Shown here: in pieces, positions 50,541 through 61,728 of the stretch | How the letters are laid out: every line of letters starts with the position of its first letter | How positions within the stretch are numbered: position 1 is the stretch's first letter | From: Mycolicibacterium austroafricanum | GTDB lineage: Bacteria > Actinomycetota > Actinomycetes > Mycobacteriales > Mycobacteriaceae | Reading direction: 5' to 3' | Assembly (NCBI RefSeq): GCF_902705885.1 | Contig: NZ_CACSIP010000023.1 | Span: 1 to 64,000 of the forward strand | DNA length: 64,000 nucleotides | Notes under the pieces: generated by a model | Database searches by the model: none | What the model was told of the DNA's origin: nothing | What the model saw: the letters and a program-made list of their open reading frames with translations, nothing else | Translations under genes and position numbers: made by a program

Positions 50541-52258
50541 CCGAACATCTGGCAAGTGTCTTCGGCACCGCGGTGGGCATGCTGCCCACCGCCCCGGCGC
50601 GGTCGCTGGACATGTTCACCGACATCACCAACGTCGACGAATCCGCCTGTGACGCTTGGGTGGGCCGTATCCGCTGCGGTGACACCGACCGGGTGACGAT
50701 GTTCAGGGCGTGGTACTCGCGGACCAACTTCGGACAGCTCGCCGGAGCCGCCGAGATCTCGATGAACAGCCTGGGGGCCCGAATCCCGATCGGCGGGCAG
50801 TACGGCGATATCACCTATCCGGTGAACTCCCCGCTGGCCATCACGATGGGGTTCGCGGTCACCGAAGCCGCCGAGGGCAACTACGCCGACGCGATGGAAG
50901 CCCTCGAAGCCATCCCGTCCGCGGGCGCCGAGCACCTGGTGTCCTGGGTGAAGGCGGTGGTCTACGGTGCGGCGCAGCGCTGGACCGATGTGATCGAGGA
51001 GGTGCGGGGCGCCGGGTCGTGGCCGGACAAGTTCCTGGCGGCCGCGGCCGGGGTCGCGCACGGGGTCGCCGCAGCGAATCTCGGCCTGTTCACCGAGGCC
51101 GAACGACGCCTGATGGAATCGAACTCGTCACCGGCAGGCGAGGCGTGTGCTCCCGCGATCGCCTGGTTCCTGGCGATGACCCGCCGCAGCCAGGGCAACG
51201 AGGAGGCGGCGGTGGCCCTGCTGGAATGGCTGCAGGCCACTCATCCGTCTCCGAAAGTCGCGGCAGCGCTCAAAGATCCGACGTATCGGCTGGAAACCAC
51301 AACGGCGGAGAAGATCGCTGCCCGGCGCGATCCGTGGGACCCCGCCAGCGTTGTCGCGGACAACTCCGGTCGCGAGAGACTGCTCGCGCAAGCGCAGTCG
51401 GAACTGGATCGTCAGATCGGCCTGACCCGGGTGAAGGACCAGATCGAGCGCTACCGTGCCGCCACCCAGATGGCCAGGGTCCGTGCGGCCCGCGGTATGA
51501 AGGTCGCCCAAGCGTCCAAGCACATGATCTTCACCGGCCCTCCGGGCACCGGCAAGACGACCATTGCACGTGTGGTCGCCAACATCCTTGCCGGCCTCGG
51601 GGTGATCACCGAACCGAAGCTCGTCGAGACATCGCGCAAGGACTTCGTCGCCGAGTATGAAGGGCAGTCAGCGGTCAAGACCGCCCGGACGATCGACCGG
51701 GCCATGGGCGGTGTGCTGTTCATCGACGAGGCCTACACGCTGGTGCAGGAACGTGACGGCCGCGCAGACCCGTTCGGCACAGAGGCCCTCGACACGCTAC
51801 TGGCCCGGATGGAAAACGACCGAGACCGGCTCGTGGTGATCATCGCCGGCTACAGCAACGACATCGACCGTCTGCTGGAGACCAACGACGGCCTGCGCTC
51901 CCGGTTCTCCACGCGGATCGAGTTCGACTCCTACTCCCCGGAGGAGATCGTCGACATCGCCAAAGTGATCGCGGCCGGCAGCGATTCCACGCTCAGCGAC
52001 GAGGCCGCCAAGCAGGTGCTGGATGCGGCGACACTGTTGACCCAGAGCACCGCGAGCGGCAAGCCGGCACTCGATGTCGCGGGCAACGGTCGATATGCGC
52101 GGCAGCTCGTGGAAGCCGGCGAGCAGTCCCGGGATATGCGGCTGGCGCGGTCACTGGACATCGAATCCCTTGCCACTGAACAGCTCAGCGAGATCAGCGG
52201 TGAGGACATGGCAGCCGCGATCTCGTCGGTGCACGGCCGACTGAATCTGAGCGGGTAG
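50537..52258 (+). CDS. eccA1: ESX-1 AAA+ ATPase EccA1
   Basis: 573 residues. N-terminal TPR-like half (residues about 1-275), then an AAA+ domain of the CbxX/CfqX type: Walker A MIFTGPPGTGKTTIARVV (about 328-345), Walker B VLFIDEAYTLVQERDGRADP, sensor and arginine-finger region LVVIIAGYSNDIDRLLETND and GLRSRFSTRIEF. Thought to separate EspG from PE/PPE substrates. Cytoplasmic. Confidence 0.95.
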   Translation: MTEHLASVFGTAVGMLPTAPARSLDMFTDITNVDESACDAWVGRIRCGDTDRVTMFRAWYSRTNFGQLAGAAEISMNSLGARIPIGGQYGDITYPVNSPLAITMGFAVTEAAEGNYADAMEALEAIPSAGAEHLVSWVKAVVYGAAQRWTDVIEEVRGAGSWPDKFLAAAAGVAHGVAAANLGLFTEAERRLMESNSSPAGEACAPAIAWFLAMTRRSQGNEEAAVALLEWLQATHPSPKVAAALKDPTYRLETTTAEKIAARRDPWDPASVVADNSGRERLLAQAQSELDRQIGLTRVKDQIERYRAATQMARVRAARGMKVAQASKHMIFTGPPGTGKTTIARVVANILAGLGVITEPKLVETSRKDFVAEYEGQSAVKTARTIDRAMGGVLFIDEAYTLVQERDGRADPFGTEALDTLLARMENDRDRLVVIIAGYSNDIDRLLETNDGLRSRFSTRIEFDSYSPEEIVDIAKVIAAGSDSTLSDEAAKQVLDAATLLTQSTASGKPALDVAGNGRYARQLVEAGEQSRDMRLARSLDIESLATEQLSEISGEDMAAAISSVHGRLNLSG

Positions 52259-52261
52259 TCG

Positions 52262-53752
52262 ATGGCGGGATTCCGGCTCACCACCAAGGTGCAGGTCAGC
52301 GGATGGCGCTTCCTGCTGCGCCGCGTCGAGCACGCGATCGTGCGCCGTGACACCAGGATGTTCGATGATCCGTTGCAGTTCTACAGCCGCGCCGTGACGG
52401 CGGGCATCGTCATCGCGGTCCTGATCTGCCTCGGTGCGGCGTTGCTCGCCTACTTCAAACCGCTCGGAAAGCGGGGTGGCGACAGCCTTCTGGTGGACCG
52501 CACCACCAACCAGCTGTACGTGGTACTTCCGGACAGCGGCCAGCTGCGGCCGGTGTACAACCTGACTTCCGCACGGTTGGTCCTCGGCAACAACAACACT
52601 CCGGTCGCGGTCAAGTCCGAGGAACTCGACAGGATGCCGAAGGGGCAGCCGCTCGGGATTCCGGGCGCACCGTACGCCACCCCGCTGTCTTCGGCGCCCG
52701 AATCGCAGTGGACGCTGTGCGACACCGTCATCAAGCCGGAAAGTGTTGCACCCAGCGTTGATACCGCGGTTCTGATCACCCCGCTCGCATTGGATTCTTC
52801 CGTCGGGCCGCTGCGCCCCGAGCAGGGCATGTTGATCTCCTACGAAACCCAGGACTGGTTGGTCACCGAGGCCGGTCGGCACGCCATCGACCTGTCTGAC
52901 CGGGCCGTCACCTCCGCGGTCGGGATCCCCGTCACCGCCCGTTCGACGCCGATCTCCGAAGGCTTGTTCAATGCGCTGCCCGACGCTGGCCCGTGGCGGC
53001 TACCCGACATCCCCGGTGCGGGCGCGCCGAACACGGTGGGCCTGCCACCGGAACTGGTGATCGGCTCGGTGTTCATGACCGTCACCGATTCCGGTGAGCA
53101 AGCCGACGAACAGAACTATGTGGTGTTGGCCGACGGCGTGGCCAAGGTCAACGACACCACCGCGGCCGCGTTGCGTGCCACCAACTCCTATGGGTTGATC
53201 ACGCCGCCGTCGATGGAGCCGAGCGCGGTGGCCCGCATCGTCGAGCAGGTGTACAACTCGCCGTTACCGGACGCTCCGATGGACGTCCTTCTCCGAGAGG
53301 AGATGCCGACGTTGTGCTGGTCCTGGCAACGTGAACCCGGCGATCAGGCACCCGAGACGACGGTGATCGCCGGGCGCCGGCTACCACTTCCGGCATCTGC
53401 GCTGAGCACCGGGATCCGCCAGATCACCGGCGACGCCACGGTGCATATCGACGGCGGCCAGTACATCCGGCTGCAGTCTCCCGACCCCCGCTACGGTGAG
53501 AGCCTTTACTACATCGATCCGCAGGGGGTGCGCTACGGACTCCCGGACGAGGACACCGCCTCGAAGCTGGGATTGAGCGCGCCACGAACGGCGCCCTGGC
53601 AGGTGGTCGGCCTGCTGGTCGACGGCCCGGTGTTGTCGAAGGAGGCGGCGCTGGTCGAGCACGACACGCTGCCCTCGAACCCGAACCCCCGCAAGGTCGG
53701 AGCCGAGGGCGCGGCCGCTCCGGCGGGGGTGAGCAACGGAGGCGGCGGATGA
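52262..53752 (+). CDS. eccB1: ESX-1 core membrane protein EccB1
   Basis: 496 residues. Cytoplasmic N-terminus ([20 protein letters not shown]), one membrane helix at about 42-62 ([19 protein letters not shown]), and a large periplasmic domain with repeats ([33 protein letters not shown]). Cysteines in QWTLCDTVI and TLCWSW could form the structural disulfide known in EccB. Starts 3 bp after eccA1. Confidence 0.95.
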   Translation: MAGFRLTTKVQVSGWRFLLRRVEHAIVRRDTRMFDDPLQFYSRAVTAGIVIAVLICLGAALLAYFKPLGKRGGDSLLVDRTTNQLYVVLPDSGQLRPVYNLTSARLVLGNNNTPVAVKSEELDRMPKGQPLGIPGAPYATPLSSAPESQWTLCDTVIKPESVAPSVDTAVLITPLALDSSVGPLRPEQGMLISYETQDWLVTEAGRHAIDLSDRAVTSAVGIPVTARSTPISEGLFNALPDAGPWRLPDIPGAGAPNTVGLPPELVIGSVFMTVTDSGEQADEQNYVVLADGVAKVNDTTAAALRATNSYGLITPPSMEPSAVARIVEQVYNSPLPDAPMDVLLREEMPTLCWSWQREPGDQAPETTVIAGRRLPLPASALSTGIRQITGDATVHIDGGQYIRLQSPDPRYGESLYYIDPQGVRYGLPDEDTASKLGLSAPRTAPWQVVGLLVDGPVLSKEAALVEHDTLPSNPNPRKVGAEGAAAPAGVSNGGGG

Positions 53753-55977
53753 CGACTCGCAAGTTCACCCCGATCATCAAGCGGGGGCCGCGGCTGACCC
53801 CCGGCGAGATCAACGTGACCCCGCCGGAGGACCTCGGCATCGACATCCCGCCGTCGGGTATGCAGAAGGCGCTGCCGTGGGTGCTCGGCGGATGCATGCT
53901 CGGCATGATCGCGATCATGATCTTCAGTGGGGTGCGCCAGCTTTCGCCGTACATGCTGATGATGCCCTTGATGATGGTGATGGCCGCTGTGGGTTTGGTG
54001 GCCAGCGGTGGCAGCGGTGGCAAGAAGGTGCCCGAGATCAACGCCGACCGCAAGGAGTATCTGCGTTACCTTGCGGGGCTGCGGACGAGGGTGACGTCCT
54101 CGGCCGCTGCGCAGGTGACCTTCTTCAACTACCACGCACCGCACCCCGATGACCTGCTGTCGATCATCGGCACCCACCGCCAGTGGTCGCGCACCGCCAA
54201 CGCGGACTTCTACGCGGCGACCAGAATCGGTATCGGATCCGAACCCGCCGTGGACCGGTTGTTGAAGCCGGCCGTGGGTGGTGACCTCGCCGGTCCGGCT
54301 GGTGCCCCCCAGCCGCACCTCGAACCCGTCAGCCACATGTGGGTGACGAAGTTCCTGCGAACCCACGGCCTGATCCACGACTGCCCGAAACTGGTTCAGC
54401 TGCGCACCTTTCCGACGATCGCCGTCGGTGGTGACGCCGACGGAGCGGCGGGACTGCTGCGGGCGATGATCTGTCACCTCGCGGTGTTCCATCCGCCGGA
54501 CCTGCTCCAGATCCGGGTGCTCACGGACAATCCCGAGGAACCGGACTGGGCGTGGTTGAAGTGGCTGCCGCACGTCCAGCATCAGTCCGATGCCGACGCG
54601 GCGGGCCCCACCCGGATGGTGTTCACCCGGCCCGACGGACTCAGCGACCTTGCCGCCCGAGGCCCGCACACCGCGGACGCCACGCCCAGTGGACCCCACG
54701 TCGTCGTCGTCGATCTCACCGGCGGTCGGGCCGGCTTCCCCGCCGACGGCCGATCCGGGGTCACCGTGCTGACATTGGGTAATCACCGGTCCTCCTACCG
54801 GATCCGCGTCGATGTCGACGGCACCGCCGACGACCGGCTGCCGAACCAGACGTTCCGACTGGTCGCCAGCCAGGTGGACCGGATGACTCCCGGCCAGGCC
54901 GAGCGGGTGGCACGCAAGCTCGCCGGCTGGTCGATCACCGGCACGATCATCGACAAGAGCACGCGGGTGCAGAAGAAGGTCGCCACCGAGTGGCACGAGA
55001 TCGTCGGCGCACAGTCTGTCGAGGAGGTGACGCCCGCACGCTGGCGGATGTTCACCGACACCGACCGTGACCGGCTGCGGATCCCGTTCGGCCATGAACT
55101 CAAGACCGGCGGCATCATGCATCTCGACATCAAGGAGGGCGCCGAGTTCGGTGCCGGCCCGCACGGCATGCTGATCGGCACCACCGGATCGGGGAAGTCG
55201 GAGTTCCTCCGGACGCTGATCCTCTCCCTGGCCGCCACGCATCATCCCGACCAGGTGAACCTGCTCCTGACGGATTTCAAGGGTGGGTCGACATTCCTGG
55301 GGATGGAGAAGCTGCCGCACACCGCTGCGGTGGTCACCAACATGGAGGAAGAGGCCGAGCTCGTCAGCCGGATGGGGGAGGTGCTCACCGGTGAGCTCGA
55401 CCGGCGGCAGTCGATCCTGCGTCAGGCCGGTATGCAGGTGGGCGCTGCCGGTGCGCTTTCCGGTGTTGCCGAATACGAGAAACACCGGGAACGCGGAGCC
55501 GATTTACCGCCACTGCCAACGTTGTTCGTCGTCGTCGACGAGTTCGCCGAGCTGTTGCAGAACCATCCCGACTTCATCGGGCTGTTCGACCGGATCTGTC
55601 GTGTGGGGCGTTCGCTGCGCGTGCATCTGCTGCTGGCCACGCAGTCGTTGAACACCGGCGGCACCCGCATCGACAAGTTGGAGCCCAACCTGACCTACCG
55701 GATCGCGTTGCGCACCACCAGCTCCGCGGAGTCCAAGGCGGTCATCGGCACCCCGGAGGCGCAGTACATCTCGAACAAGGAGAGCGGCGTCGGGTTCCTG
55801 CGGGTCGGGATGGAGGATCCGGTCAAATTCCAGACCGTGTACACCGGAAACCCCTACGTTCCGGCGACGGCGACGTCCGGCGACGGTGATGCCGCACCGC
55901 GGGCGGTCGACAACAGCATTCGGATCCACCGCTTCACCGCCGCCCCGATCCTCGACGCGACGGTGGCAGCCCAATGA
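53749..55977 (+). CDS. eccCa1: ESX-1 FtsK/SpoIIIE ATPase subunit EccCa1
   Basis: 742 residues. Two membrane helices at about 43-85 ([40 protein letters not shown]), a domain of unknown function, and one FtsK-type ATPase domain: Walker [19 protein letters not shown] (about 475), Walker [15 protein letters not shown], and [20 protein letters not shown]. Split from EccCb1 as in ESX-1 of mycobacteria. 4-bp overlaps at both ends. Confidence 0.95.
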   Translation: MTTRKFTPIIKRGPRLTPGEINVTPPEDLGIDIPPSGMQKALPWVLGGCMLGMIAIMIFSGVRQLSPYMLMMPLMMVMAAVGLVASGGSGGKKVPEINADRKEYLRYLAGLRTRVTSSAAAQVTFFNYHAPHPDDLLSIIGTHRQWSRTANADFYAATRIGIGSEPAVDRLLKPAVGGDLAGPAGAPQPHLEPVSHMWVTKFLRTHGLIHDCPKLVQLRTFPTIAVGGDADGAAGLLRAMICHLAVFHPPDLLQIRVLTDNPEEPDWAWLKWLPHVQHQSDADAAGPTRMVFTRPDGLSDLAARGPHTADATPSGPHVVVVDLTGGRAGFPADGRSGVTVLTLGNHRSSYRIRVDVDGTADDRLPNQTFRLVASQVDRMTPGQAERVARKLAGWSITGTIIDKSTRVQKKVATEWHEIVGAQSVEEVTPARWRMFTDTDRDRLRIPFGHELKTGGIMHLDIKEGAEFGAGPHGMLIGTTGSGKSEFLRTLILSLAATHHPDQVNLLLTDFKGGSTFLGMEKLPHTAAVVTNMEEEAELVSRMGEVLTGELDRRQSILRQAGMQVGAAGALSGVAEYEKHRERGADLPPLPTLFVVVDEFAELLQNHPDFIGLFDRICRVGRSLRVHLLLATQSLNTGGTRIDKLEPNLTYRIALRTTSSAESKAVIGTPEAQYISNKESGVGFLRVGMEDPVKFQTVYTGNPYVPATATSGDGDAAPRAVDNSIRIHRFTAAPILDATVAAQ

Positions 55978-57725
55978 CCATCGAGCCGGAGCAGAAGGTG
56001 CTGCGCGAGGTCGTGCTCAACCAGCTCACGACCGGAGACAACCATGCCTATCGGATGTGGTTGCCCCCGTTGGCCGATCCCACTCCGGTCAACGAACTCG
56101 TCGCCCGCGACTACGACCGGCGGCCGCTCAGGATCGGGCTGGGCATCATGGACGAGCCACGACGGCACCGGCAGGAGGTGTGGGGCATCGACGTCGCCAC
56201 CGCGGCCGGCAACATCGCCGTCGGTGGCGCGCCGCAGACGGGCAAGTCGACGTTCCTGCAGACGTTCATCCTGTCCGCTGCGGCGTCCCATACTCCACGC
56301 GACGTGCAGTTCTACTGCGTCGACATGGGCGGCGGCGGTCTGATGTACATCGAGGACCTGCCGCACGTCGGTGGCGTCGCCACCCGGGCCGAATCTGACC
56401 GCGTCAATCGGGTGGTTGCCGAGGTGAAAGCCGTACTGCGGCAGCGTGAGCAGACGTTCAAGCAGTACCGCGTCGGTTCGATGGCCGACTACCGGCAGAT
56501 GCGCGAGGACCCGAACAACCCGGCGTCGGCGGATCCATTCGGCGACGTGTTCCTGGTGATCGACGGCTGGCCGGCCTTCGCCGCGGAGTTCACCGATTTG
56601 GAAGCCGTCGTGCAGGACATCGCGGGGCAGGGGCTCGCATACGGCGTGCACACCGTGATCTCCACGCCGCGGTGGACGGAGCTCAAGGCCCGCATTCGGG
56701 ACTACCTGGGCACCAAAGTGGAGTTCCGGCTGGGCGACGTGAACGAGACGCAGGTGGACCGCATCACCCGTGAGATCCCGCTGAACCGGCCGGGGCGCGC
56801 CGTGTCAACCGACAAGCACCACTTGATGATCGGCGTTCCGAGGCTCGACGGCGTGCACAGCGCCGACGGCCTGGTGCCTGCCATGTCGGCAGCCGTGCAG
56901 GAGGTCGCTGCCCGCCACACCGACGAAGCGCCCCGGGTGCGCGTGCTGCCCGACCGGATCTACCTGCACCAACTGGACTCGGCGCCGCCCGGCCCGGACG
57001 CGGACTACCGCACCCGCTGGACAATTCCGGTCGGTGTGCGGGAGTCGGACCTCACGGTGGCGCACAGCCACATGCACACCAGTCCGCACCAGCTGATCTT
57101 CGGCGCACCGAAATCCGGAAAGACGACCATCGCCCACGCCGTGGCACGGGCGATCTGCGCCCGCAACAGCCCTGATCAGGTGCGCTTCATGGTCGCCGAC
57201 TACCGGTCGGGTTTGTTGGAGGCGGTCCCGGACACGCATCTGCTGGCCGCCGGGGCGATCAACCGCAACCACACGACACTCGAAGCGTCGATCAACGCGT
57301 TGGCGATCAATCTGACCAAGCGGCTGCCACCGGCAGACCTGACTCCGTCGCAGCTGCGAGCACGGTCGTGGTGGACGGGCCCCGACATCGTGCTGCTGGT
57401 CGACGACTGGCACATGATCGTGGCGGCCGGTGGGATGTTGTCGCCGATGGCACCTCTCTCGCCGCTCTTGCCGGCGGCAGCCGACATCGGTCTGCACATC
57501 GTCGTGACCTGCCAGATGAGCCAGGCGCACCGGGCCACCATGGACAAGTTCGTCGGTGCGGCCTACGGCGCCGGAACTCCCACGATGTTTCTTTCCGGGG
57601 AGAAGCAGGACTTCCCGTCGCGCGAGATCCTGGTCAAGAAGCGGCCACCCGGTCAGGCCTTTTTTGTCACCCCGGATGGGAAAGAAGTGATCCAAGCGGC
57701 GTATGTGGATCCACCGGAAGAATAA
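55974..57725 (+). CDS. eccCb1: ESX-1 ATPase subunit EccCb1
   Basis: 583 residues, cytoplasmic, two FtsK-like ATPase domains: Walker [20 protein letters not shown] (about 80) and [20 protein letters not shown] (about 375), with Walker [16 protein letters not shown] and [16 protein letters not shown]. The last domain recognises the C-terminal signal of EsxB-type substrates and joins EccCa1 to form the motor. Ends the ecc gene run. Confidence 0.95.
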   Translation: MTIEPEQKVLREVVLNQLTTGDNHAYRMWLPPLADPTPVNELVARDYDRRPLRIGLGIMDEPRRHRQEVWGIDVATAAGNIAVGGAPQTGKSTFLQTFILSAAASHTPRDVQFYCVDMGGGGLMYIEDLPHVGGVATRAESDRVNRVVAEVKAVLRQREQTFKQYRVGSMADYRQMREDPNNPASADPFGDVFLVIDGWPAFAAEFTDLEAVVQDIAGQGLAYGVHTVISTPRWTELKARIRDYLGTKVEFRLGDVNETQVDRITREIPLNRPGRAVSTDKHHLMIGVPRLDGVHSADGLVPAMSAAVQEVAARHTDEAPRVRVLPDRIYLHQLDSAPPGPDADYRTRWTIPVGVRESDLTVAHSHMHTSPHQLIFGAPKSGKTTIAHAVARAICARNSPDQVRFMVADYRSGLLEAVPDTHLLAAGAINRNHTTLEASINALAINLTKRLPPADLTPSQLRARSWWTGPDIVLLVDDWHMIVAAGGMLSPMAPLSPLLPAAADIGLHIVVTCQMSQAHRATMDKFVGAAYGAGTPTMFLSGEKQDFPSREILVKKRPPGQAFFVTPDGKEVIQAAYVDPPEE

Positions 57726-57902
57726 GTGTGGAGAGCACCCCCTGACGGCGGTTAGTATTGGTTCCGGGAACGTCCAGCAAATTTGGGCGAAACTGCGAAA
57801 GCAATCGGGTCGGGGGATCTTCGAGTTCTCTCACTGGTGATTGCCGCCGTGTAAACGACAGTTGAATACACCGTTGTGTCCAAGACTGGTAGGAGTTAGC
57901 AA
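57726..57902. promoter_or_regulatory. Gap upstream of PE35, likely promoter and leader
   Basis: 177 bases between eccCb1 and PE35, the only sizeable gap in the ecc-esx run. TAGGAGTTAGCAA gives PE35 its ribosome-binding site. A separate promoter for the highly expressed esx genes is expected here; no specific elements assigned. Confidence 0.45.
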
Positions 57903-58199
57903 ATGCAACCACTCAGCCACAATGCCGCTACTGCCGGTGTCGGCGGTCAGGTCGCCGCGAACGGCGCTCGGGGTCTGGCCACCGGCACTGCCGCTACGGC
58001 GCAGGTCACCGCACTCGCGCCGGCCGGTGCCGACGAGGTGTCCGCGAGCGCGGCCCTGATGTTCGCCTCCGAAGGAATCCAGACCCTGGGAATCAACGCG
58101 CTGGCTCAAGAGGAGCTGGCCCGCGCCGGTGCGACCGTCACGCAGATCGCAGCCACCTACCAGGCCGTGGACGCCGAGAACGGCGTGACGCTGGCCTGA
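57903..58199 (+). CDS. pe35: PE-family protein PE35
   Basis: 98 residues, a PE domain without extension: LSHNAATAGVGGQVAANGAR, TAQVTALAPAGADEVSASAA (family VxxLxPAGADxVS motif), MFASEGIQTLGINALAQEEL, and the YxxxD/E secretion signal in ATYQAVDAENG. Forms a heterodimer with PPE68 and is escorted by EspG1. Confidence 0.92.
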   Translation: MQPLSHNAATAGVGGQVAANGARGLATGTAATAQVTALAPAGADEVSASAALMFASEGIQTLGINALAQEELARAGATVTQIAATYQAVDAENGVTLA

Positions 58200-58228
58200 T
58201 CGACGAGCTGATTCGAGTCGAGTGAGCC

Positions 58229-59548
58229 ATGGCCGGCCTCGGTATACCCATCCCACCCATCTGGGGGGCTTTTCCTCCCGAGATCAATACGGCGCGTCTG
58301 CAGTCCGGAGCAGGAGTTGCTCCGATGGTGCAGGCTGCCGCGGGGTGGGAAGCGTTTGCGATCTCGTTGGAGACGCAGGCTGACGAGTTGGCGGCCAGTC
58401 TGGCGTCGCTGGCCCAGATGTGGCAGGGGATGGCCAGCGAGCGGGCCATCACAGCGGCGATGCCGATGGTTCTCTGGCTCAGGACGCTGTCGCTGCAGGC
58501 GCACAAACGCGCAGTTCAGGCGTCCGCACAGGCCACGGCGTGGTCGACGGCGGCTACGACCACGCCGCAGCTGCCTGAGATCGAACTGAACCACGTGACC
58601 AACGCGGTGCTCAACGCCACGAACTTCCTGGGTGTGAACACGGTGCCGATCGCGGTCAACGAGGCTGACTACGTCCGGATGTGGAACCAGGCAGCCGGGG
58701 TGATGACCGCGTACGAGGCCGAGACGATGCTCAACTCGACATTCGAGCCGGTGCCGCCGCCCAAGCCCATCGTGCTCCCTGGTGGCGCCGAGGCTGCGAT
58801 GGCCGTCGGCATGGCCGGTGCCGCCCCGATGGTGGCCGGTGCGGCGGTCCGCAACGCGACGTTCGCCAAGGTCAGCGGCTACGGCAAGTTCGAAGAGGCC
58901 AATCAGAAGGCGGGCCGGATGGAGCAGGCCGCCCACCAGGTCGCCAACCAGGGCCGGTCACCTGCAGATCAGGCGCAATCCCTGCAGCAGGCACCACAGC
59001 AGGGCATGCAAATGGGGATGCAGATGGCGTCTCAACTCGGGTCCACGCTGGGCCAGCTGCCCCAACAGATGATGCAGGGGGTCACGCAGCCGTTCCAGCA
59101 GCTCACTCAGCCGCTGCAGCAGATGTCGTCGATGTTCGGCCAGATGGGCGGCATGATGGGCGGCGACAAGGGTGCACAGGTCGGGATGCTCGGCGCGACC
59201 CCGTTTTCGAATCATCCCGCGATCGGCGGCACCGGTGCCGCGGCCGGTTCGGGCATGGTCCGGGCCGCGTCGCTTCCTGGGGCGGGTGGCACATCGGCAC
59301 GCACCCCGCTGATGTCCAATCTCGTCGGCAAGGAGCTCGGACCCACGTTGAGTCCGGTCGCGGTAGGCGCCGGCGCGGCGGCGGGTGCCGCCGCCGCAGG
59401 GCTGGCCCCCGTTGGCAGCGGCGGCGGGATGGGCGGACCGATGGGAATGATGGGTCAGCGCGGCAAGAGCGGCGGCAACAAGGCCGGACTCAACGCGCCG
59501 GCGCCCTTGGAACACGACCTCAGCGAGGACGAAGAGGACGACTGGTGA
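58229..59548 (+). CDS. ppe68: PPE-family protein PPE68
   Basis: 439 residues. PPE signature in WGAFPPEINTARLQSG, WxG turn in QMWQGMASERA, hydrophobic tip segment MPMVLWLRTLSLQAHKRAVQ. After about residue 180 the protein is Gly/Met/Gln-rich (QQGMQMGMQMASQLGSTLGQ), ending in a charged EHDLSEDEEDDW tail. Partner of PE35 and client of EspG1. Confidence 0.93.
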   Translation: MAGLGIPIPPIWGAFPPEINTARLQSGAGVAPMVQAAAGWEAFAISLETQADELAASLASLAQMWQGMASERAITAAMPMVLWLRTLSLQAHKRAVQASAQATAWSTAATTTPQLPEIELNHVTNAVLNATNFLGVNTVPIAVNEADYVRMWNQAAGVMTAYEAETMLNSTFEPVPPPKPIVLPGGAEAAMAVGMAGAAPMVAGAAVRNATFAKVSGYGKFEEANQKAGRMEQAAHQVANQGRSPADQAQSLQQAPQQGMQMGMQMASQLGSTLGQLPQQMMQGVTQPFQQLTQPLQQMSSMFGQMGGMMGGDKGAQVGMLGATPFSNHPAIGGTGAAAGSGMVRAASLPGAGGTSARTPLMSNLVGKELGPTLSPVAVGAGAAAGAAAAGLAPVGSGGGMGGPMGMMGQRGKSGGNKAGLNAPAPLEHDLSEDEEDDW

Positions 59549-59633
59549 GCGTCCCCAGCAACTTGCCGACCACCTGGGTCGGGAGGGCCTGCCGAGTCGG
59601 CGGGAGCACAGGTAAAGAGAGAGAAGGTCAGCA

Positions 59634-59939
59634 ATGGCATTGGTGAATGCGGATACTCCGCAGTTAATGGCGGAGGCGGCGAACTTCGACCGGATCTCCG
59701 GTGAGCTTCAGTCCGTCCTCGCACAGGTCGAGTCGACCGCCGCGGGTCTGCAGCAGAGCCTGCACAGCGAGGGTGCCGGACAGGCCGCGCAGGCAGCGCT
59801 GCTGCGTTTCCATGAGGCGTCGAGTCAGCAGATCCGTCTGCTCACCGACATCTCGCAGAACATCCACACCAGCGGTACCTCGTACCTCAACACCGACGCG
59901 CAGAACGCCGATGCGCTCGCGACGCAGATGAACTTCTAG
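59634..59939 (+). CDS. esxB: ESX-1 substrate EsxB (CFP-10 homologue)
   Basis: 101 residues, helical hairpin: EAANFDRISGELQSVLAQVE, STAAGLQQSLHSEGAGQAAQ, AALLRFHEASSQQIRLLTDI, SQNIHTSGTSYLNTDAQNAD. The turn reads LHSEG where CFP-10 has the WxG tryptophan, so the motif is lost, while the C-terminal YxxxD export signal (YLNTD) is intact. Strong ribosome-binding site GAGAGAAGG. Forms a heterodimer with EsxA. Confidence 0.92.
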   Translation: MALVNADTPQLMAEAANFDRISGELQSVLAQVESTAAGLQQSLHSEGAGQAAQAALLRFHEASSQQIRLLTDISQNIHTSGTSYLNTDAQNADALATQMNF

Positions 59940-59968
59940 GTCGGATTCAAAGGGAAACGGAGAACACC

Positions 59969-60256
59969 GTGGGACAGATCAACTACGAGTTCGGCGCCAT
60001 CGAGGCCGGTGCCGGCGAGATTCATGCCGCAGTCGGGCGTACCAACGGGCTGCTCGACGAGGGCCAGGGCTCGCTCGCCCGCCTGCAGGGCGCCTGGGTG
60101 GGCGACGGCTCGATGTCATACCAGGCCGTCCAGCAGCGCTGGGACGCCAACTCGACCGAGCTCAACCTCGCGCTGCAGCAGCTGGCGCAGGCAGTCAGCA
60201 ATGCCGGCACCACCATGGGCGGCACCGAGAACGCCGTGATCGGAACCTTTACATAA
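59969..60256 (+). CDS. esxA: ESX-1 substrate EsxA (ESAT-6 homologue)
   Basis: 95 residues from GTG. GQINYEFGAIEAGAGEIHAA, LARLQGAWVGDGSMSYQAVQ (WxG turn present as WVG), NSTELNLALQQLAQAVSNAG. Partner of EsxB, co-secreted. Begins 29 bp after esxB. Confidence 0.95.
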   Translation: MGQINYEFGAIEAGAGEIHAAVGRTNGLLDEGQGSLARLQGAWVGDGSMSYQAVQQRWDANSTELNLALQQLAQAVSNAGTTMGGTENAVIGTFT

Positions 60257-60351
60257 GCGCCGGGGAGCACGTTGGTGGGCGACCGCTCCAGATGTTGGGA
60301 TCGCCCACCGCGTGCACCGCGGCCTCCTTGCCAAAAATCTGAGAGGTACAC

Positions 60352-61728
60352 ATGTCGGCCGACTATGACCGGCTCTTCCACTCCCCGGACGCCGTGCGAA
60401 CGGTCGACGAGGATGCGGACAGCGACACTCCGCCAGCCGGTCGGGACGTCGCGGCACCCCAGGGTGGCGTGATCCGAAATGACGCGACGCCGCCCGCGAT
60501 GCCGGTCGCGGCGCCGCGGACGCAGGCTGCCGCCGCGCCCCCGCCCCGGCAGACCGAGATCACCAGCCAGATCCCGCCGATGCAGACGACGGGCCCGCAG
60601 CGTGTTCCGAACAACGGGATGATGCGCGCCCCGCAGACGTCGTCGTCGGGCGCACGTCACGAGCAGCAGCGTCCCTTGCCGGCTCCGGAACCGCGCCCGG
60701 CGCCGGCACCTGCGCCGTCGAGGCACTTCGCTGAAGGCGAGGGAGCCCATCGGACCGTGGCGCAGTCCGCGCCGACGTCGGCGGCGTCGATGGGCAACCA
60801 CCGTGCGATCGACGCCCTATCGCACGTCGGGGTCCGCAGCGCGGTGAAGATGCCCTCGCAGCGCGGGTGGCGACACTGGATCTACATGCTGACGCGCATC
60901 AACCTCGGGCTCTCGCCGGACGAGATGTACGAGATGGACCTGCATGCCCGCATCCGGCGCAACGCCAGGGATTCCTATCAGATCGGTGTGTTCGGTCTGA
61001 AAGGCGGAGTGGGCAAGACAGCGGTGACCGTGGCGCTGGGCTCGGCGCTCAGCAAGGTCCGCGGTGACCGGATACTCGCGATCGATGCCGATCCCGACGG
61101 CGGGAACCTGGCCGACCGCGCCGGACGCCAGTCGGCGGCGACCATCGCGGATCTGCTGACCGACCAGGAACTGCACCGCTACAACGATATTCGGGCGTAC
61201 ACGAGCATGAACGGCGCGAACCTCGAAGTGCTCTCCTCGGAGGAGTACAGCGCGGCACGGCGCGAATTCAACGATGACGACTGGCAGGCGGCTACGGACA
61301 TCGTGTCGCGCTACTACAATCTGGTGCTCGCCGACTGCGGCGCGGGGCTCTTCCAGCCCGGTGCCCGTGGCGTGCTGTCGACGGTGTCGGGTCTGGTGAT
61401 CGTGGCCAGCGCCTCGATCGACGGAGCCCGCCAGGCGGCGATCACGATGGACTGGTTGCGACAGAACGGCTACCAGGATCTGCTGGGTCGGTCCTGCGTC
61501 GTGATCAATCACGTCACCCCGGGTAAACCGAACATCGACGTCGAGGACCTCGTGCAGCAGTTCGAGAGGCACGTGTCCCCGGGGCGGGTGATCGTGTTGC
61601 CGTGGGACAAACACATCGCCGCGGGCACCGAGATCCAGTTGGAGCTGTTGGGTAAGCAGTTTGAGCGCAAGGTCGTCGAGTTGGCGGCCGCGCTCTCGGA
61701 CGACTTCGACAGGCTCGAACGGCGTTGA
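60352..61728 (+). CDS. espI: ESX-1 associated ATPase EspI
   Basis: 458 residues. A Pro/Ala-rich disordered N-terminus (residues 1-150), then a MinD-like ATPase: GVFGLKGGVGKTAVTVALGS (deviant Walker A KGGVGKT), RILAIDADPDGGNLADRAGR, NLVLADCGAGLFQPGARGVL, IVLPWDKHIAAGTEIQLELL. Paralogue of the divergent gene at 46-47.2 kb. The stop overlaps eccD1. Confidence 0.93.
   Translation: MSADYDRLFHSPDAVRTVDEDADSDTPPAGRDVAAPQGGVIRNDATPPAMPVAAPRTQAAAAPPPRQTEITSQIPPMQTTGPQRVPNNGMMRAPQTSSSGARHEQQRPLPAPEPRPAPAPAPSRHFAEGEGAHRTVAQSAPTSAASMGNHRAIDALSHVGVRSAVKMPSQRGWRHWIYMLTRINLGLSPDEMYEMDLHARIRRNARDSYQIGVFGLKGGVGKTAVTVALGSALSKVRGDRILAIDADPDGGNLADRAGRQSAATIADLLTDQELHRYNDIRAYTSMNGANLEVLSSEEYSAARREFNDDDWQAATDIVSRYYNLVLADCGAGLFQPGARGVLSTVSGLVIVASASIDGARQAAITMDWLRQNGYQDLLGRSCVVINHVTPGKPNIDVEDLVQQFERHVSPGRVIVLPWDKHIAAGTEIQLELLGKQFERKVVELAAALSDDFDRLERR

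Noticed and set aside
53533..55485. Very long minus-strand frame opposite eccCa1
   Set aside because: Antisense artefact of GC-rich codons; eccCa1 has full FtsK motifs on the plus strand.
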